DNA of 52,780 bases from assembly GCA_002070945.1 (NCBI GenBank), contig MWEG01000125.1, positions 1 through 52,780 of the forward strand, read 5' to 3'. The DNA comes from Lentisphaerae bacterium ADurb.Bin082. GTDB taxonomy: Bacteria > Verrucomicrobiota > Lentisphaeria > Oligosphaerales > Oligosphaeraceae. Positions 8,041 to 17,298 of the stretch are shown in pieces (within the stretch, counting starts at the first letter, position 1; the number at the start of each line of letters is the position of its first letter). A program made the position numbers and the translations under genes. The notes below the pieces were generated by a model. The model was not told the DNA's origin. It ran no database searches and was given only the letters and a program-made list of their open reading frames with translations.

Positions 8041-10932
8041 TTTTTCTCCGTCATCCGTTTTTTTGACGGTGACTGCAATATCCGACAGTTTCATTGTTCC
8101 GTCCGGCCAGACTAGAAACGCCACCCGGAAATGAGTTGCCGGGTAGGAGAACGTTTCCAAAGGCGGCATGGTAAATTCTACGTGGTGCCTACGTTCCTCC
8201 TCTGTGCCGGGATTTCCGTGCGTTAAGGTCTTGATGAAATTAACTTGACCATGAAACAGGGAGATGGCACAGCCACCATTCCCCGTCCCGGAAGAGGCAT
8301 ATTCAAAGATAATTTTATCTCCGGGATCGGCACGGAACAGCTTTTCAAAATGTATGTAGGCAAGACTTTTTTCAGGTGCCTTGATTTGTATCGCGCCATT
8401 CTCGGCAGTCACTTTGCCTGGATAGCCCGGGTTGATCACCCAGCCTTGCGGCAATTTCTCCCCATGTCCGTCAAGCAGAGCGCCGTTGACATCTAACGTC
8501 CTGGTATCGGGCAGGTAATCCAGCAGGACTAGAGACCCCATCCGGTAGATGCCTTCCGCATGATTGCGAGTGAATATGGGGCTGAAATATGCTGATTCGC
8601 CCGATTCATATTGCCGCACCCGGATAAAGTTCACGTATATGGTGTTATCGTCGGATGGCAGATTTAATTCTTTCAGCGGCAGAGCCAGACGCACCCGCCA
8701 GGAATCAGGCTGCAACAGATTGACTATCGGGATAGTGCAGTTCATTTCATCAAAACGAGTGACACCGTTGACAGTATAGCTGGTATAAACTTTGACCGCA
8801 CCGTTCACATCGGCAAAAACCTGACGATAAGAACCGTCCTTAGTATCCGAAAGGAAACATTCCAGCCCATTGCTCCAGAAATGTGATTCTTTATTGTTAA
8901 AGGCATCGGCTGTATTTTCCGCGTATTCCAAGTAAAGATGGGTGGAATCCACCAGAATCCGCAAATCACCGGCCGTCGTTTCCTTTTTATAGGCATCGGT
9001 CCAGTCATTAAAGCGGAATGCGGCCGTAAAATCGACTTTGTCTAAATTGCCAGCGCATTCTTTTCCGCTGCGCGGCAGGAAGAACCGCGGCGGCGGAACG
9101 TTGCGGATCGAATCGCGTTTTTCAAAATCTATGCGTCCTTCTTCGGCCTGTTTCCAGACTCGGTCAATAAAATCCTCGACACGCGCCTTTTCTAGCGGTG
9201 TTGCAGCTAGCGCCAGAGCTTTATCCAGCAGATTGCGAATCAGCTTCATCCGTTCAGGGGTTCCCAGGTGCCAGTTGTCTATTTCATTATGTATGCCATA
9301 GATATACGACCCCGGGAATTCTCTTGCCATGTTCTGCGGGCGATAGGAATCTGGATTGTAGCCGATTTTTTCCAGCGTGTCATAAACGTCTTTCATCGCC
9401 GCGCCGGCGGAGCCATAATACAGCTCAAAATATTCATCAATCAGTTCACGATAGCCCACGGAAGGGTCGTAAGCGAGCCGTGCCAGCAGATATCCTTCCA
9501 GTTCGTGCTGCTCGATGGCTGTCTCCGCGAAAAACCCACGAATGCCGTCATTGACGATTTCGGTAAAATATTTGCCGACGTGCTCAGGATAAAGCACAGG
9601 GAAAAATTTATGATATTTGTGAATACGTTCTGCTTCATCCATAGGATTCAGCAGATAGAGCCAGACCGTCAGCGGGCGATTGTCCTTTTCCAGGCTCAAC
9701 CATTTTTTATAATTTTCATACTGCCGTTTATAGACCAGCGGATGAAACCATGATTGCAGGGACATGCACAACTGGATGGCTAGGCTGGGGTGCAGCTTCA
9801 CGTGCGTCGGATAATCAACCGCAATCCCGTAAGAGAGAGTGGAAATATTCACATCCGGATCGATTTTTTGGGCTTCGGTGGCAATACGGTTGATCCAGTC
9901 GAAGTGGTAATCGGACAAGGTGTATTTTTCTTGTCTTTCCAGGCATTGGAAGCACCGGCAAACATTGCCGCTGTCATCCGGCTGAATCGGATAGTAAAAT
10001 GGCATGCCTGGCATTTTTTTGATATTGCCAAACCAAAGAGCTCCCGGCACCGGTTCTCCCCGGTACACTTTGCAGGCTTCTTCCGCAAAATACTTGACCG
10101 GCCCGTCAGAGGAATAACAAAGTTGCGAGGGGACGGATTCTTCGGGATACTGATATTTCTGAATGGTGGAATTTTCCTTATACTGCTGATTTTTGGCAAA
10201 ATATTCAGGGCGCCTGGCAATAAACACGCTGGCTAATTCCGGTGACTTTGCTTTTCCCCAGTAACGGTAATAGATCGAATAGATATTGTGATTAATTTGT
10301 CCGTAGATGGTATTCTCGCGCCACCGGTGCCGCAGCAGAATGGAATCTCTCTGGGACACTTCTTTTTTGAGCTTGAGGCTAGACCGCCGAAAAGCATCCA
10401 TCTTCGGAGTCCGTTGCAGCTGGAATGATGTCACAGCGAGTGTCTCACGTGGCTGAAACGCAATTCCCCGATCCCCGAAAGAATAATAGCGCACACCGCA
10501 TCCCTTCTCAAGAAAGTCATAAACCGCATACGCCGTTGAACGATAGTAATACATCAAAGGCGGATAGGTTCTTGGGTCGCTATAATCGACTTTGCCGAAG
10601 TCGGCATTGTCATTGCCTTCCAGATGGATGCCGTCAGGCTCGAAGGAAATGCTGTATTCCTCCCCATGCCAATTCTTTTGTCTTCCTTGCACGCCGACAA
10701 AAATCTTGCCCAGGCCATTATTGCCGGCGCCGGATACAATGGGCAGCTCAGTATTTGTGATCAGTTTGACCGCATGTTGGAGTTCAAACGCTGCGAACTG
10801 CGCGGCACGGGTGGGCTGCTCCCCCAACACGATCTCAGAGACCGGCTGGGCATCCTTGACCAACAGAAAATCTGCTGCCGGGACACAGGCAGACAATAGG
10901 AAAAGCGGGAAAAGGATAAAGCGTTTCTGCAT
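8038..10932 (-). CDS. DUF4838-type exported lipoprotein with C-terminal CBM9-like domain
   Basis: The product has about 964 residues. The N-terminus (MQKRFILFPLFLLSACVPA) is a signal peptide with a plausible lipobox LSAC, so it is likely a lipid-anchored envelope protein. Residues about 25-150 resemble the N-terminal alpha/beta domain of alpha-glucuronidases (AAFELQHAVKLITNTELPIV). A TIM-barrel-like region follows with the DUF4838 hallmark VCRCFQCLERQ and then a helix and YGIAV strand. Around residues 640-780 a CBM9-like sandwich is seen (DLRILVDSTHLYLEYAE, GLECFLSDTKDGSYRQV), and a further beta-rich region closes the protein. ATG at 10932 has AGGAGT upstream; a TTG at 10962 is less likely. 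It is last in the operon after the pseudopilin gene, 26 bases downstream of it. A role in binding or cleaving acidic glycans is inferred. Confidence 0.85.
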   Translation of the reverse strand: MQKRFILFPLFLLSACVPAADFLLVKDAQPVSEIVLGEQPTRAAQFAAFELQHAVKLITNTELPIVSGAGNNGLGKIFVGVQGRQKNWHGEEYSISFEPDGIHLEGNDNADFGKVDYSDPRTYPPLMYYYRSTAYAVYDFLEKGCGVRYYSFGDRGIAFQPRETLAVTSFQLQRTPKMDAFRRSSLKLKKEVSQRDSILLRHRWRENTIYGQINHNIYSIYYRYWGKAKSPELASVFIARRPEYFAKNQQYKENSTIQKYQYPEESVPSQLCYSSDGPVKYFAEEACKVYRGEPVPGALWFGNIKKMPGMPFYYPIQPDDSGNVCRCFQCLERQEKYTLSDYHFDWINRIATEAQKIDPDVNISTLSYGIAVDYPTHVKLHPSLAIQLCMSLQSWFHPLVYKRQYENYKKWLSLEKDNRPLTVWLYLLNPMDEAERIHKYHKFFPVLYPEHVGKYFTEIVNDGIRGFFAETAIEQHELEGYLLARLAYDPSVGYRELIDEYFELYYGSAGAAMKDVYDTLEKIGYNPDSYRPQNMAREFPGSYIYGIHNEIDNWHLGTPERMKLIRNLLDKALALAATPLEKARVEDFIDRVWKQAEEGRIDFEKRDSIRNVPPPRFFLPRSGKECAGNLDKVDFTAAFRFNDWTDAYKKETTAGDLRILVDSTHLYLEYAENTADAFNNKESHFWSNGLECFLSDTKDGSYRQVFADVNGAVKVYTSYTVNGVTRFDEMNCTIPIVNLLQPDSWRVRLALPLKELNLPSDDNTIYVNFIRVRQYESGESAYFSPIFTRNHAEGIYRMGSLVLLDYLPDTRTLDVNGALLDGHGEKLPQGWVINPGYPGKVTAENGAIQIKAPEKSLAYIHFEKLFRADPGDKIIFEYASSGTGNGGCAISLFHGQVNFIKTLTHGNPGTEEERRHHVEFTMPPLETFSYPATHFRVAFLVWPDGTMKLSDIAVTVKKTDDGEK

Positions 10933-10958
10933 GATGACACACTCCTGATGCTTAAGGT

Positions 10959-11687
10959 TCAAATCCCATGCCAGGTCGAAGGAACATTGTTGTGGTTGTC
11001 CGACCAGAAATAAGACTGTTTATCCAAACTGCCCCAATAACTCGGATAGGGAAATGTGACGAAAGAAGGCACGTTATTCCATATACTCCAAGCAACGTGT
11101 CCATCCATATAAGTGACGTTTATACCGCGGGCATGACGCAGCTCCATGGTCATATTGCCTGGCGCGGAAATGTCGGTGCTACTTTGGACAAAGCCATGCC
11201 CGCGGTTTTCCGCAAACAGACAGACTCTGCTGGGCTGGCGGACATTCTTCAACGTGTCGATGTGGCCCTCCAACGGGTTCGAATTGGCGGTATGAATGTT
11301 TATTCCATAGCTGGTTTTGATTGGGCTTTGGTCATAATCCTGATGGCTGGGACACCTGAAAATACTGTTGGTTACAGTAACCAGGCCTTTTTGCGGGGCA
11401 TGGCATTTAGGAATTTGATATTCATCACTTAGGCCATTCATCCAGTACCAGTTTCCCGATGTCGCTTTGCCGCCGTATGAGATATATGCTCCGGGAAAAT
11501 AATCTTCGTAATCATCAGTATACATGAGTATGATGAAACCGAGTTGCTTCATGTTTGACGTACAGGAAATGGCGCGAGCCTTTTCCCGCGCCTTGGACAA
11601 GGCCGGCAACAGCATCGCAGCCAAAATCGCAATGATGGCAATGACGACAAGAAGCTCAATCAATGTGAATCGCTTAACCTTCTTCAT
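10959..11687 (-). CDS. Pseudopilin-like protein (prepilin-type N-terminus, C-terminal H...DG motif)
   Basis: The 242-residue protein starts with a basic leader (MKKVKR), then [16 protein letters not shown] and [12 protein letters not shown], the class-III-like signal and stalk helix of type IV pilins and type II pseudopilins. The residue before the cleavage-site Phe is Arg, not the usual Gly. The globular part has paired Cys ([20 protein letters not shown]), and near the C-terminus [18 protein letters not shown], the H-X9-DG type ending common in PVC-group pseudopilins. ATG at 11687 follows a strong AAAGGAGGAA site. It lies between the isomerase and DUF4838 genes, so it probably belongs to a glycan-use unit. 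Confidence 0.9.
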   Translation of the reverse strand: MKKVKRFTLIELLVVIAIIAILAAMLLPALSKAREKARAISCTSNMKQLGFIILMYTDDYEDYFPGAYISYGGKATSGNWYWMNGLSDEYQIPKCHAPQKGLVTVTNSIFRCPSHQDYDQSPIKTSYGINIHTANSNPLEGHIDTLKNVRQPSRVCLFAENRGHGFVQSSTDISAPGNMTMELRHARGINVTYMDGHVAWSIWNNVPSFVTFPYPSYWGSLDKQSYFWSDNHNNVPSTWHGI

Positions 11688-11750
11688 GGAAATTCCTCCT
11701 TTGATTTAAGTGAGTTTTGTTTATTCATCAACCCGGAAACTTTTGAACAG

Positions 11751-12716
11751 TCATACTGGTTTTGCCCACAGGGCCGCCTCCGCCTTTTCAGCTTCTACAT
11801 TGGCCTTGCATTCCTTGTACAACTGCTCGAAACGCCGTCCATACTCATAATACACATCGATCTTGCGCTGTTTAATAAAATCATTTTCTTTCAATCCATA
11901 AGCCGCGGACTGGTAGAACATACCAATATGAGGCTCCATGGAAAAACCGCCGTCGTAGCCGGTGCGTATCAAATCCGTCACAATCGCCCGGACATCGCCG
12001 CATCCTTCTCCCGGAAAAGTGCATTTCATATTTTTGAGACCTCCGGCTTCTTCGTTGATTTCTGTGCAACCGTCCTTGATGTGCAGGTAGGAAATGAACG
12101 GTTTGACTTTGCGATAGAACTCCCATGAGGACTGGATCGGGTATGGCGGATTGCCGATGCGTCGGAATGTAAAGACCGGGTTGCCGGTATCAAAGATCAA
12201 TGTAAAGGCCGGAGAATTGATGGCCTCCAGCAGTTTCAGCGTATGCTTGAAAGATTGTCCGCCGTATGTCGAACAGTTCTCATGGCCGTAAATGATGCCA
12301 TTGTCCTCACAAATGGAAACAAGGGTTTTGACTTTGCGGAAAATAATGGCTTCCAGCTCCGGGCTGTCAAATTGCTCACCTTGTGCCAGGGCGAAACTCA
12401 TGCCGCGGATCATTTTGATCCCCAGTTTTTGCATGCGCGGGATCGCATCAGTCAATTCCTTGCAGCTGGCTTCAAAATCCGCCTCTTTCCGCGGATCGCG
12501 TCCGCCGTTGGCTACGCCGCTGCCGAAACAGTTGATGGAAATGCCGGACTCGGCAAGCTGCTGTTCGACCTCTTCAAATTCCTCATCGCTAAGCGACGCG
12601 AGATTTTTGCCGTTGATGCAGCGGGCCTCGATGTGTGACCAGCCCAGCCTTTTGGTTACTTCGATCTGCTTCTTGAAATCTATGGATGCTTCATCTGCAA
12701 AACCGGTCAGAAACAT
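11751..12716 (-). CDS. Sugar phosphate isomerase/epimerase family protein (AP endonuclease 2 fold)
   Basis: A 321-residue cytoplasmic TIM barrel of the xylose-isomerase-like superfamily. The metal-ligand strands are recognisable in order: GHENCS (Glu), LIFDTGNP (Asp), YLHIKDG (His) and GFSMEPHIG (Glu). The C-terminal extension is helical and charged (ECKANVEAEKAEAALWAKPV). It starts 21 bases after the stop of the Gfo/Idh/MocA gene, and this pairing of oxidoreductase and isomerase is common in sugar or cyclitol catabolism. The substrate cannot be read from sequence. The length is normal to slightly long for the family. Confidence 0.88.
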   Translation of the reverse strand: MFLTGFADEASIDFKKQIEVTKRLGWSHIEARCINGKNLASLSDEEFEEVEQQLAESGISINCFGSGVANGGRDPRKEADFEASCKELTDAIPRMQKLGIKMIRGMSFALAQGEQFDSPELEAIIFRKVKTLVSICEDNGIIYGHENCSTYGGQSFKHTLKLLEAINSPAFTLIFDTGNPVFTFRRIGNPPYPIQSSWEFYRKVKPFISYLHIKDGCTEINEEAGGLKNMKCTFPGEGCGDVRAIVTDLIRTGYDGGFSMEPHIGMFYQSAAYGLKENDFIKQRKIDVYYEYGRRFEQLYKECKANVEAEKAEAALWAKPV

Positions 12717-12737
12717 AATTTTCTCTTCCTTCGTTAT

Positions 12738-13907
12738 TTATTTGGGCTGTGATTTTTCAAAATCAAAGTCATTGTTTTCGCCGTGAGCCGACTTTTCCCA
12801 CTTGGAAGAAGCAACTAATTCAGCCAGCATTTCGGAAAATTCATTTTCATCCAGCGGCAGGTCAACAAATTTCTTTTTGAGACCTGAAAGCAGAATGGCA
12901 TTCCCGATTTCCAGGCTATTGATGCCTTCAACCGCCTCCGCAACCATGGGTGTGCCATGCAGAATGCTGTTGGCAAAGGCGTCGATCACATCAATAAGCT
13001 GACGCGGATTGTTGGCAGCAACGGGGATGTCTATGTCCCACACAGGTGGGGTTGACCAGGTGACCTGCGTAGTCTTGCAGAATTCCGACATGGGAATCTC
13101 GTTTCTGAGGAAAGAGAGTTTCCCATTTTCCAGGATCACACGGCCACGTTCGGCAGTGACTTCCAGACGGTTGGTTCCCGGCGCTTCACCCGTGGAGGCG
13201 ATGAATACCCCGGTTGCCCCGTTGGGGTATTCCAAAATAGCGGTCACATCATCTTCCACTTCAATATCGTGATATTTGCCGAGAGCGACGACAGCGGTTA
13301 CACGTTTCGGCATGCCGAACAACCATTGCATCAGATCGAGATGATGCGGGCACTGATTTATCAACACCCCGCCGCCTTCTCCACGCCAGGTGGCGCGCCA
13401 GTCGCCGGAATCATAATATCTCTGAGTGCGGAACCAGTCAGTCATGATCCAGTTCACCCGGCGGATCACGCCAAATTCGCCCGATTCAATCAGCTCTTTC
13501 AGTTTCTTGTGAGCAGGAATTGTCCGTTGGTTGAACATAACGCCCATGCGCAAATCCGGATATTTCTTCGCTGCGGCCAGAAGCTGCAAGGCTGTCTTTT
13601 TATCAACCGCCACCGGCTTCTCGATGAGAACGTGCTTACCCTCCTCCAAACAGCGCAAAGCCAGCGGAACATGCTGATAATGAGGTATTTCAAGCATGAC
13701 CGCATCAAATTCTCCATAGGCAAAAAAATCGTCGTCGTCAGTGAATTTCTTGACATTAACATCGGAAGGAATATAAGGAGGCTCCATCTTGTCTTTCTTC
13801 CAGTCGCAAACGGCTGTGAGACGACAGTTGGGCAATTGTAGAATATTTTTTACCTGGGTGGCGCCTATCCCACCCGTTCCGATAACCCCAATTCTTACTT
13901 GATCCAT
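12738..13907 (-). CDS. Gfo/Idh/MocA family NAD(P)-dependent oxidoreductase
   Basis: The 389-residue protein has an N-terminal Rossmann fold (VRIGVIGTGGIGATQ at the start), the catalytic-type motif GKHVLIEKPVAVDKK around residue 95, and the substrate-domain motif GGGVLINQCPHHLDLMQWL near residue 180, all standard for the family. It probably oxidises or epimerises a sugar or sugar acid. ATG at 13907 is chosen because GGAG lies 7-8 bases upstream and the Rossmann motif follows at once; an upstream in-frame start at 14000 would add 31 residues that do not fit the family. It is the first gene of the four-gene minus-strand operon and divergent from the GntR-type regulator. Confidence 0.92.
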   Translation of the reverse strand: MDQVRIGVIGTGGIGATQVKNILQLPNCRLTAVCDWKKDKMEPPYIPSDVNVKKFTDDDDFFAYGEFDAVMLEIPHYQHVPLALRCLEEGKHVLIEKPVAVDKKTALQLLAAAKKYPDLRMGVMFNQRTIPAHKKLKELIESGEFGVIRRVNWIMTDWFRTQRYYDSGDWRATWRGEGGGVLINQCPHHLDLMQWLFGMPKRVTAVVALGKYHDIEVEDDVTAILEYPNGATGVFIASTGEAPGTNRLEVTAERGRVILENGKLSFLRNEIPMSEFCKTTQVTWSTPPVWDIDIPVAANNPRQLIDVIDAFANSILHGTPMVAEAVEGINSLEIGNAILLSGLKKKFVDLPLDENEFSEMLAELVASSKWEKSAHGENNDFDFEKSQPK

Positions 13908-14275
13908 AGCTATACTCCATCCTGAATCCGTGAAGTAAAAAAACTTCGCCATTTTTACGGATTCAGAAACCCTGGTTTTGAAAAATGACGATTTTTTCAA
14001 CCGGCTGCACTCGCTGTCTGGCTATATTGCTTAGAAAATACGCCGTTTCATGCCGCATTCCTTTTTTACCACTTAAAAAAAACATCTTGTTCGACATCTA
14101 TATATTTTAATCCCAAAAAGACAACCAAACAACAGTATATTTTAAAAAAAGTTGTATTAATGTATTAGTCTTTTCGCCTATTTTTAAAATTTATTTTTGT
14201 TTTTATGCTCAACATTCCTTTCCTTTCCTGTCTTCTTGTATTATATTTTGGGTGCAATAAAGAAAGGGGTTCAGG
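13908..14275. promoter_or_regulatory. AT-rich divergent promoter region
   Basis: This is the 368-base gap between the oxidoreductase operon and the GntR-type regulator. It is markedly AT-rich with long A/T runs (14061-14220) and contains TTGTATTA-type sequences at about 14150 and 14236. It must hold both divergent promoters and probably the regulator's operator. I cannot single out a convincing -35/-10 pair or palindrome. No dispersed repeats are present here. Confidence 0.5.
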
Positions 14276-15307
14276 ATGAATAAAACACTGCAGCTGGAAA
14301 ATCAGTTACTTAACGAGATACGCTCGAACAAATATCCACCAGGGAAACTGATCCCGTCACGGAACAGTCTTGCCAAAAAATTCGATTGTTCACGCACAAC
14401 TGTGGAACGCGCCATAGCCAATCTAACTAGGAACGGCTACCTGGAAGCCCGGAAAGGCAGCGGCACATTTGTGAGGTCCAGTAGCGGACTTTCGGTGCCA
14501 ATCCAGACTGTTTGGTTGGTCGAAGTAGGTAATCTGGTGGATAGCTGGACGTCTTCCAGCAGAATCTTGAACCGGCCGTTAGATATAAAAATGGAAGTGA
14601 TGCGCATCCAATATGAGGATATTGCCGCAAAATTTGACCGGCTTGCTCGCCCGGGCAACGCCGTGATCTGGGTCGTCCCGGATGTATCACATATTTTCAC
14701 GATGAATCTGCTGCGTGAGCGCGGTGTTCCGCAATTGTTGATAAACCGTCACTATGAAGGATTCGACTGTGTCTATACGGATTCCAAAGCCAGCCTGCGG
14801 GAAGGACTTGCCTGGCTCATGGGCGAATCGGGAAATCAGCTTGCGTTGGTGACTCTGCCTGTCGGTGAACACACCCCATACTACGTTGATCGTCTTCTTG
14901 CGTTTTATCCACTGTGCTTTGAGCTGGGGGCAAAAATCCGCTCCGAGCATCTGATCGAACTCAAGGGCAATCCGTTGGAAACAGCTTCCGAAGCGGCCAA
15001 CATGTTGTTCGGAACACCGCATGCTCCTAAGGGAATTTTTCTTACGGATTACCGTTTTGCCTTGCCGCTGGTCGTTATTGCCAGAAGTATGAAAATTGAG
15101 CCCAGTAGGGATTTTAAAATTCTGGCTTTTGACTTTAACCCCGACTTGGAACATGTGCAGGGAATTGGAATGATGATCCAAAATTACACGCGCTTTGGCA
15201 TGGAAGCAGTCCGTTGGCTGGAACGACTCAACTCAGGGGAGCAAAGATACCCTTTCCGGGTACCGGTGAAAACAGTTTTTTATGCCGCTGGGCAAAAAGA
15301 AAATTGA
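14276..15307 (+). CDS. GntR-family transcriptional regulator with LacI/periplasmic-binding-like sensor domain
   Basis: The 343-residue regulator has residues about 5-72 as a GntR winged helix (IPSRNSLAKKFDCSRTTVE, then NGYLEARKGSGTFV). The remaining 270 residues resemble the periplasmic-binding-protein-like sensor of LacI-type regulators: AVIWVVPDVSH, QLLINRHYEGFDCVYTD, GIFLTDYRFALPLVVIA, FKILAFDFNPDLE, and the terminal GMEAVRWLERLNSGE. This GntR plus sugar-sensor layout is that of AraR-type regulators. ATG at 14276 has AAAGGGG upstream. Being divergent from the oxidoreductase/isomerase/pseudopilin/DUF4838 operon, it most likely controls that operon in response to a sugar ligand. Confidence 0.9.
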   Translation: MNKTLQLENQLLNEIRSNKYPPGKLIPSRNSLAKKFDCSRTTVERAIANLTRNGYLEARKGSGTFVRSSSGLSVPIQTVWLVEVGNLVDSWTSSSRILNRPLDIKMEVMRIQYEDIAAKFDRLARPGNAVIWVVPDVSHIFTMNLLRERGVPQLLINRHYEGFDCVYTDSKASLREGLAWLMGESGNQLALVTLPVGEHTPYYVDRLLAFYPLCFELGAKIRSEHLIELKGNPLETASEAANMLFGTPHAPKGIFLTDYRFALPLVVIARSMKIEPSRDFKILAFDFNPDLEHVQGIGMMIQNYTRFGMEAVRWLERLNSGEQRYPFRVPVKTVFYAAGQKEN

Positions 15308-15365
15308 GTTAATATGCTGGACATGGATAATTTTCATAAAGCTCATGGAAGGCAAATGCCTTGCT

Positions 15366-15547
15366 GTCTAACGTCCACTGATGTCCACTTCCGTCCACGT
15401 CCACTCTCCACTAACGTCCACTTCTGTCCACAGTCCATCGTCTACTGAAGTCCACTAATGTCCACTTCCGTCCATTGTCCACTGTCCACTCAAGCGCCTT
15501 GCCCGGGAAGCCTAACTCAGAAGCTTACCGGAACTACGAGTATCAAT
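15366..15547. repeat. Composite dispersed repeat, copy R3 (array plus tail only)
   Basis: A GTCCACT-rich array (about 15371-15493) is followed by tail F (GCCCGGGAAGCCTAACTCAG, then GGAACTACGAGTATCAAT). Hairpin modules A-C are missing. It lies between the GntR-type regulator gene and the six-gene operon. The rest of the 420-base gap is the AT-rich leader of that operon. Confidence 0.75.
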
Positions 15548-15586
15548 GCCAGACCCATTACCGCAGTTTTGATTATTTCGATAATT

Positions 15587-15628
15587 ATTTACTCTTTTTG
15601 CTTGAATCAATCATTTCTCTGAGTAAAT
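15587..15628. promoter_or_regulatory. Inverted repeat ATTTACTC-N26-GAGTAAAT upstream of the six-gene operon
   Basis: Two perfect 8-base arms lie at 15587-15594 and 15621-15628, about 100 bases before the aminotransferase start. A smaller ATTAT-ttcg-ATAAT palindrome precedes it at 15572-15585. Either could be a regulator site. This is inferred from symmetry and position only, and no promoter boxes can be placed with confidence. Confidence 0.3.
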
Positions 15629-15728
15629 TAATTTTCATTGCACGGCGCTTCGGCCAGCGCAAGCTTCCATCCGACTGGTGTTTCAGCACATCTCATTATA
15701 CTATCACCTTTCAACCTGTGAGTCGACG

Positions 15729-17273
15729 ATGATTAACCCTTGCGCCATGTCTTTGCGTGATCTTGCCGGGGAATCGTATATTGAGGCTGTTTGCCGCGCT
15801 TCTTCGGCGCTTGGCCTTGGTACGTATTCCGAACTCATGGCCTTGGCATCGGAAAAAGTCGACTTTTATCCTCCTGACCTGGTGATGCGCGGCGACCGGC
15901 TTCTGGCGGATTGCGGCAAGCCGCTGTGCGTCGGACTGCCGCAGTCTGCGCGCGGCGCTGGCACCAAGGCGTTTGACGAGGCCTTGAAACGCTCCTCTGC
16001 CCCGTTGAGCGGACTGGGCTTTTTCCGGGTCGGCGAAGACGGCCGCCTGGCAGCGCTGGGCAAGAGCGAGCACTACCAGGCCTCCCTGGGACACAACTTC
16101 CCCGGCTACCGCCTGTTATCGTACGCAGCCCGAATCGGCATCACCAACATCACCCACAACAACACCCGCGGGCACCTCACCAGGCGGCTGGAACAAGAGC
16201 TAATCCGCATCGCCAACGGCCTGCGTCCTGGAGACGTGGACGGCCTCCAGCGCGTCCTCGACAGTACGGAGCCGCATGTTCTCAACCGCGTCATCAACCT
16301 GGAAACCGGCAGCCTGGCCGTGGAAGCCGGCCTCAAGATGATGCTGGCCCGCTTCTACCGCCTGCAAACGCACTTCCCTGAACCCAAATACGCTGGCCGC
16401 ACCCCAGTCTTTCTCGTCCTGGCAGATTTCAAGGGCGGCAAAGAAGCCAACTACCACGGCACCACTGTCGTCGCCCAAATGCTGCGCGGAATGTGGCCGG
16501 ATTTCTACCAGCGCTGCGAACAAGCCGGCATTCTGAAAGTCATCCCAGTCCGCATCAACGACACAGCCGACTTCCAGGAAAAGGTCGAACTCCACGACCA
16601 AGGCACCAGCAAAGTCGCCGGCTTTTTCCACGAACTCGTCCTCATGAACTATGGCGGCATCCGCCTGGACAATGACTACGTCACCAACACGCACGCCCTC
16701 TGTGATCAGCGCGACATCCCGGTCCTCGTCGATGAAATTCAATCGTGCCTGTGGTCGCCGGAGCTGTTCCTGTTCAAGGAATATCGCTGCCACCCGGATT
16801 TCGTCTCGGTCGGCAAAGGCTTCCCTGGTGGACAATTCCCGGCCGCCAAAATCCTCACCACTGCTGCGATGGACAACCTCAACCAGTTTGGCGCACTGGT
16901 CACCAACGGCCAGGAGGAAATCGCCTCGTTGGCTAATCTTATCACCATGGCCTTTGCAGAAGCCAACTCGGAGTATATTAAGGCCATGGGCGAGCTCTGG
17001 CAGAAAACCCTGCGTGGCCTTGCCCAGCGCCATCCTCAGACAGTCATGAAAATCGAGGGTCACGGCCATCTCGCCTCCCTGGTCTTTGCCGACACCGAGA
17101 CCTGCGTGGCCTTCTGCCATAAAATGACCGAGGAGTTTGCTTTTGACATCAGCGCCCAGACCTACAAGCCGGATTGCCCGCCAGCTGCTCTCACCAAGCT
17201 GCCGTTGATCGCCACTCCAGCCCTGGTCGACTTTGCTGCTAGCGCCATGCACCACGTTCTCGCCGCCATGTAA
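15729..17273 (+). CDS. Class III (PLP-dependent) aminotransferase-like protein
   Basis: The 514-residue protein has the fold-type I signatures of class III aminotransferases: VLVDEIQSCLWSPELFLF (the Asp that binds the pyridine nitrogen) and, about 25 residues on, DFVSVGKGFPGGQFPAAK with the Schiff-base Lys in VGKG. YHGTTVVAQ and GALVTNGQEE fit the cofactor-phosphate and active-site loops. The N-terminal 130 residues are longer than usual and contain no other domain I recognise. ATG at 15729 is preferred over an in-frame GTG at 15678; the ribosome site is weak in both cases. It heads the operon. An acceptor such as a keto-sugar is suggested by the neighbours but not shown. Confidence 0.85.
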   Translation: MINPCAMSLRDLAGESYIEAVCRASSALGLGTYSELMALASEKVDFYPPDLVMRGDRLLADCGKPLCVGLPQSARGAGTKAFDEALKRSSAPLSGLGFFRVGEDGRLAALGKSEHYQASLGHNFPGYRLLSYAARIGITNITHNNTRGHLTRRLEQELIRIANGLRPGDVDGLQRVLDSTEPHVLNRVINLETGSLAVEAGLKMMLARFYRLQTHFPEPKYAGRTPVFLVLADFKGGKEANYHGTTVVAQMLRGMWPDFYQRCEQAGILKVIPVRINDTADFQEKVELHDQGTSKVAGFFHELVLMNYGGIRLDNDYVTNTHALCDQRDIPVLVDEIQSCLWSPELFLFKEYRCHPDFVSVGKGFPGGQFPAAKILTTAAMDNLNQFGALVTNGQEEIASLANLITMAFAEANSEYIKAMGELWQKTLRGLAQRHPQTVMKIEGHGHLASLVFADTETCVAFCHKMTEEFAFDISAQTYKPDCPPAALTKLPLIATPALVDFAASAMHHVLAAM

Positions 17274-17298
17274 TCGCCCCAACCCCTTCTACCTTGTT

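Noticed and set aside
16200..17282. 360-residue open frame on the minus strand
   Set aside because: Antisense to the aminotransferase gene, whose PLP motifs are clear; a by-product of GC-rich codon usage.
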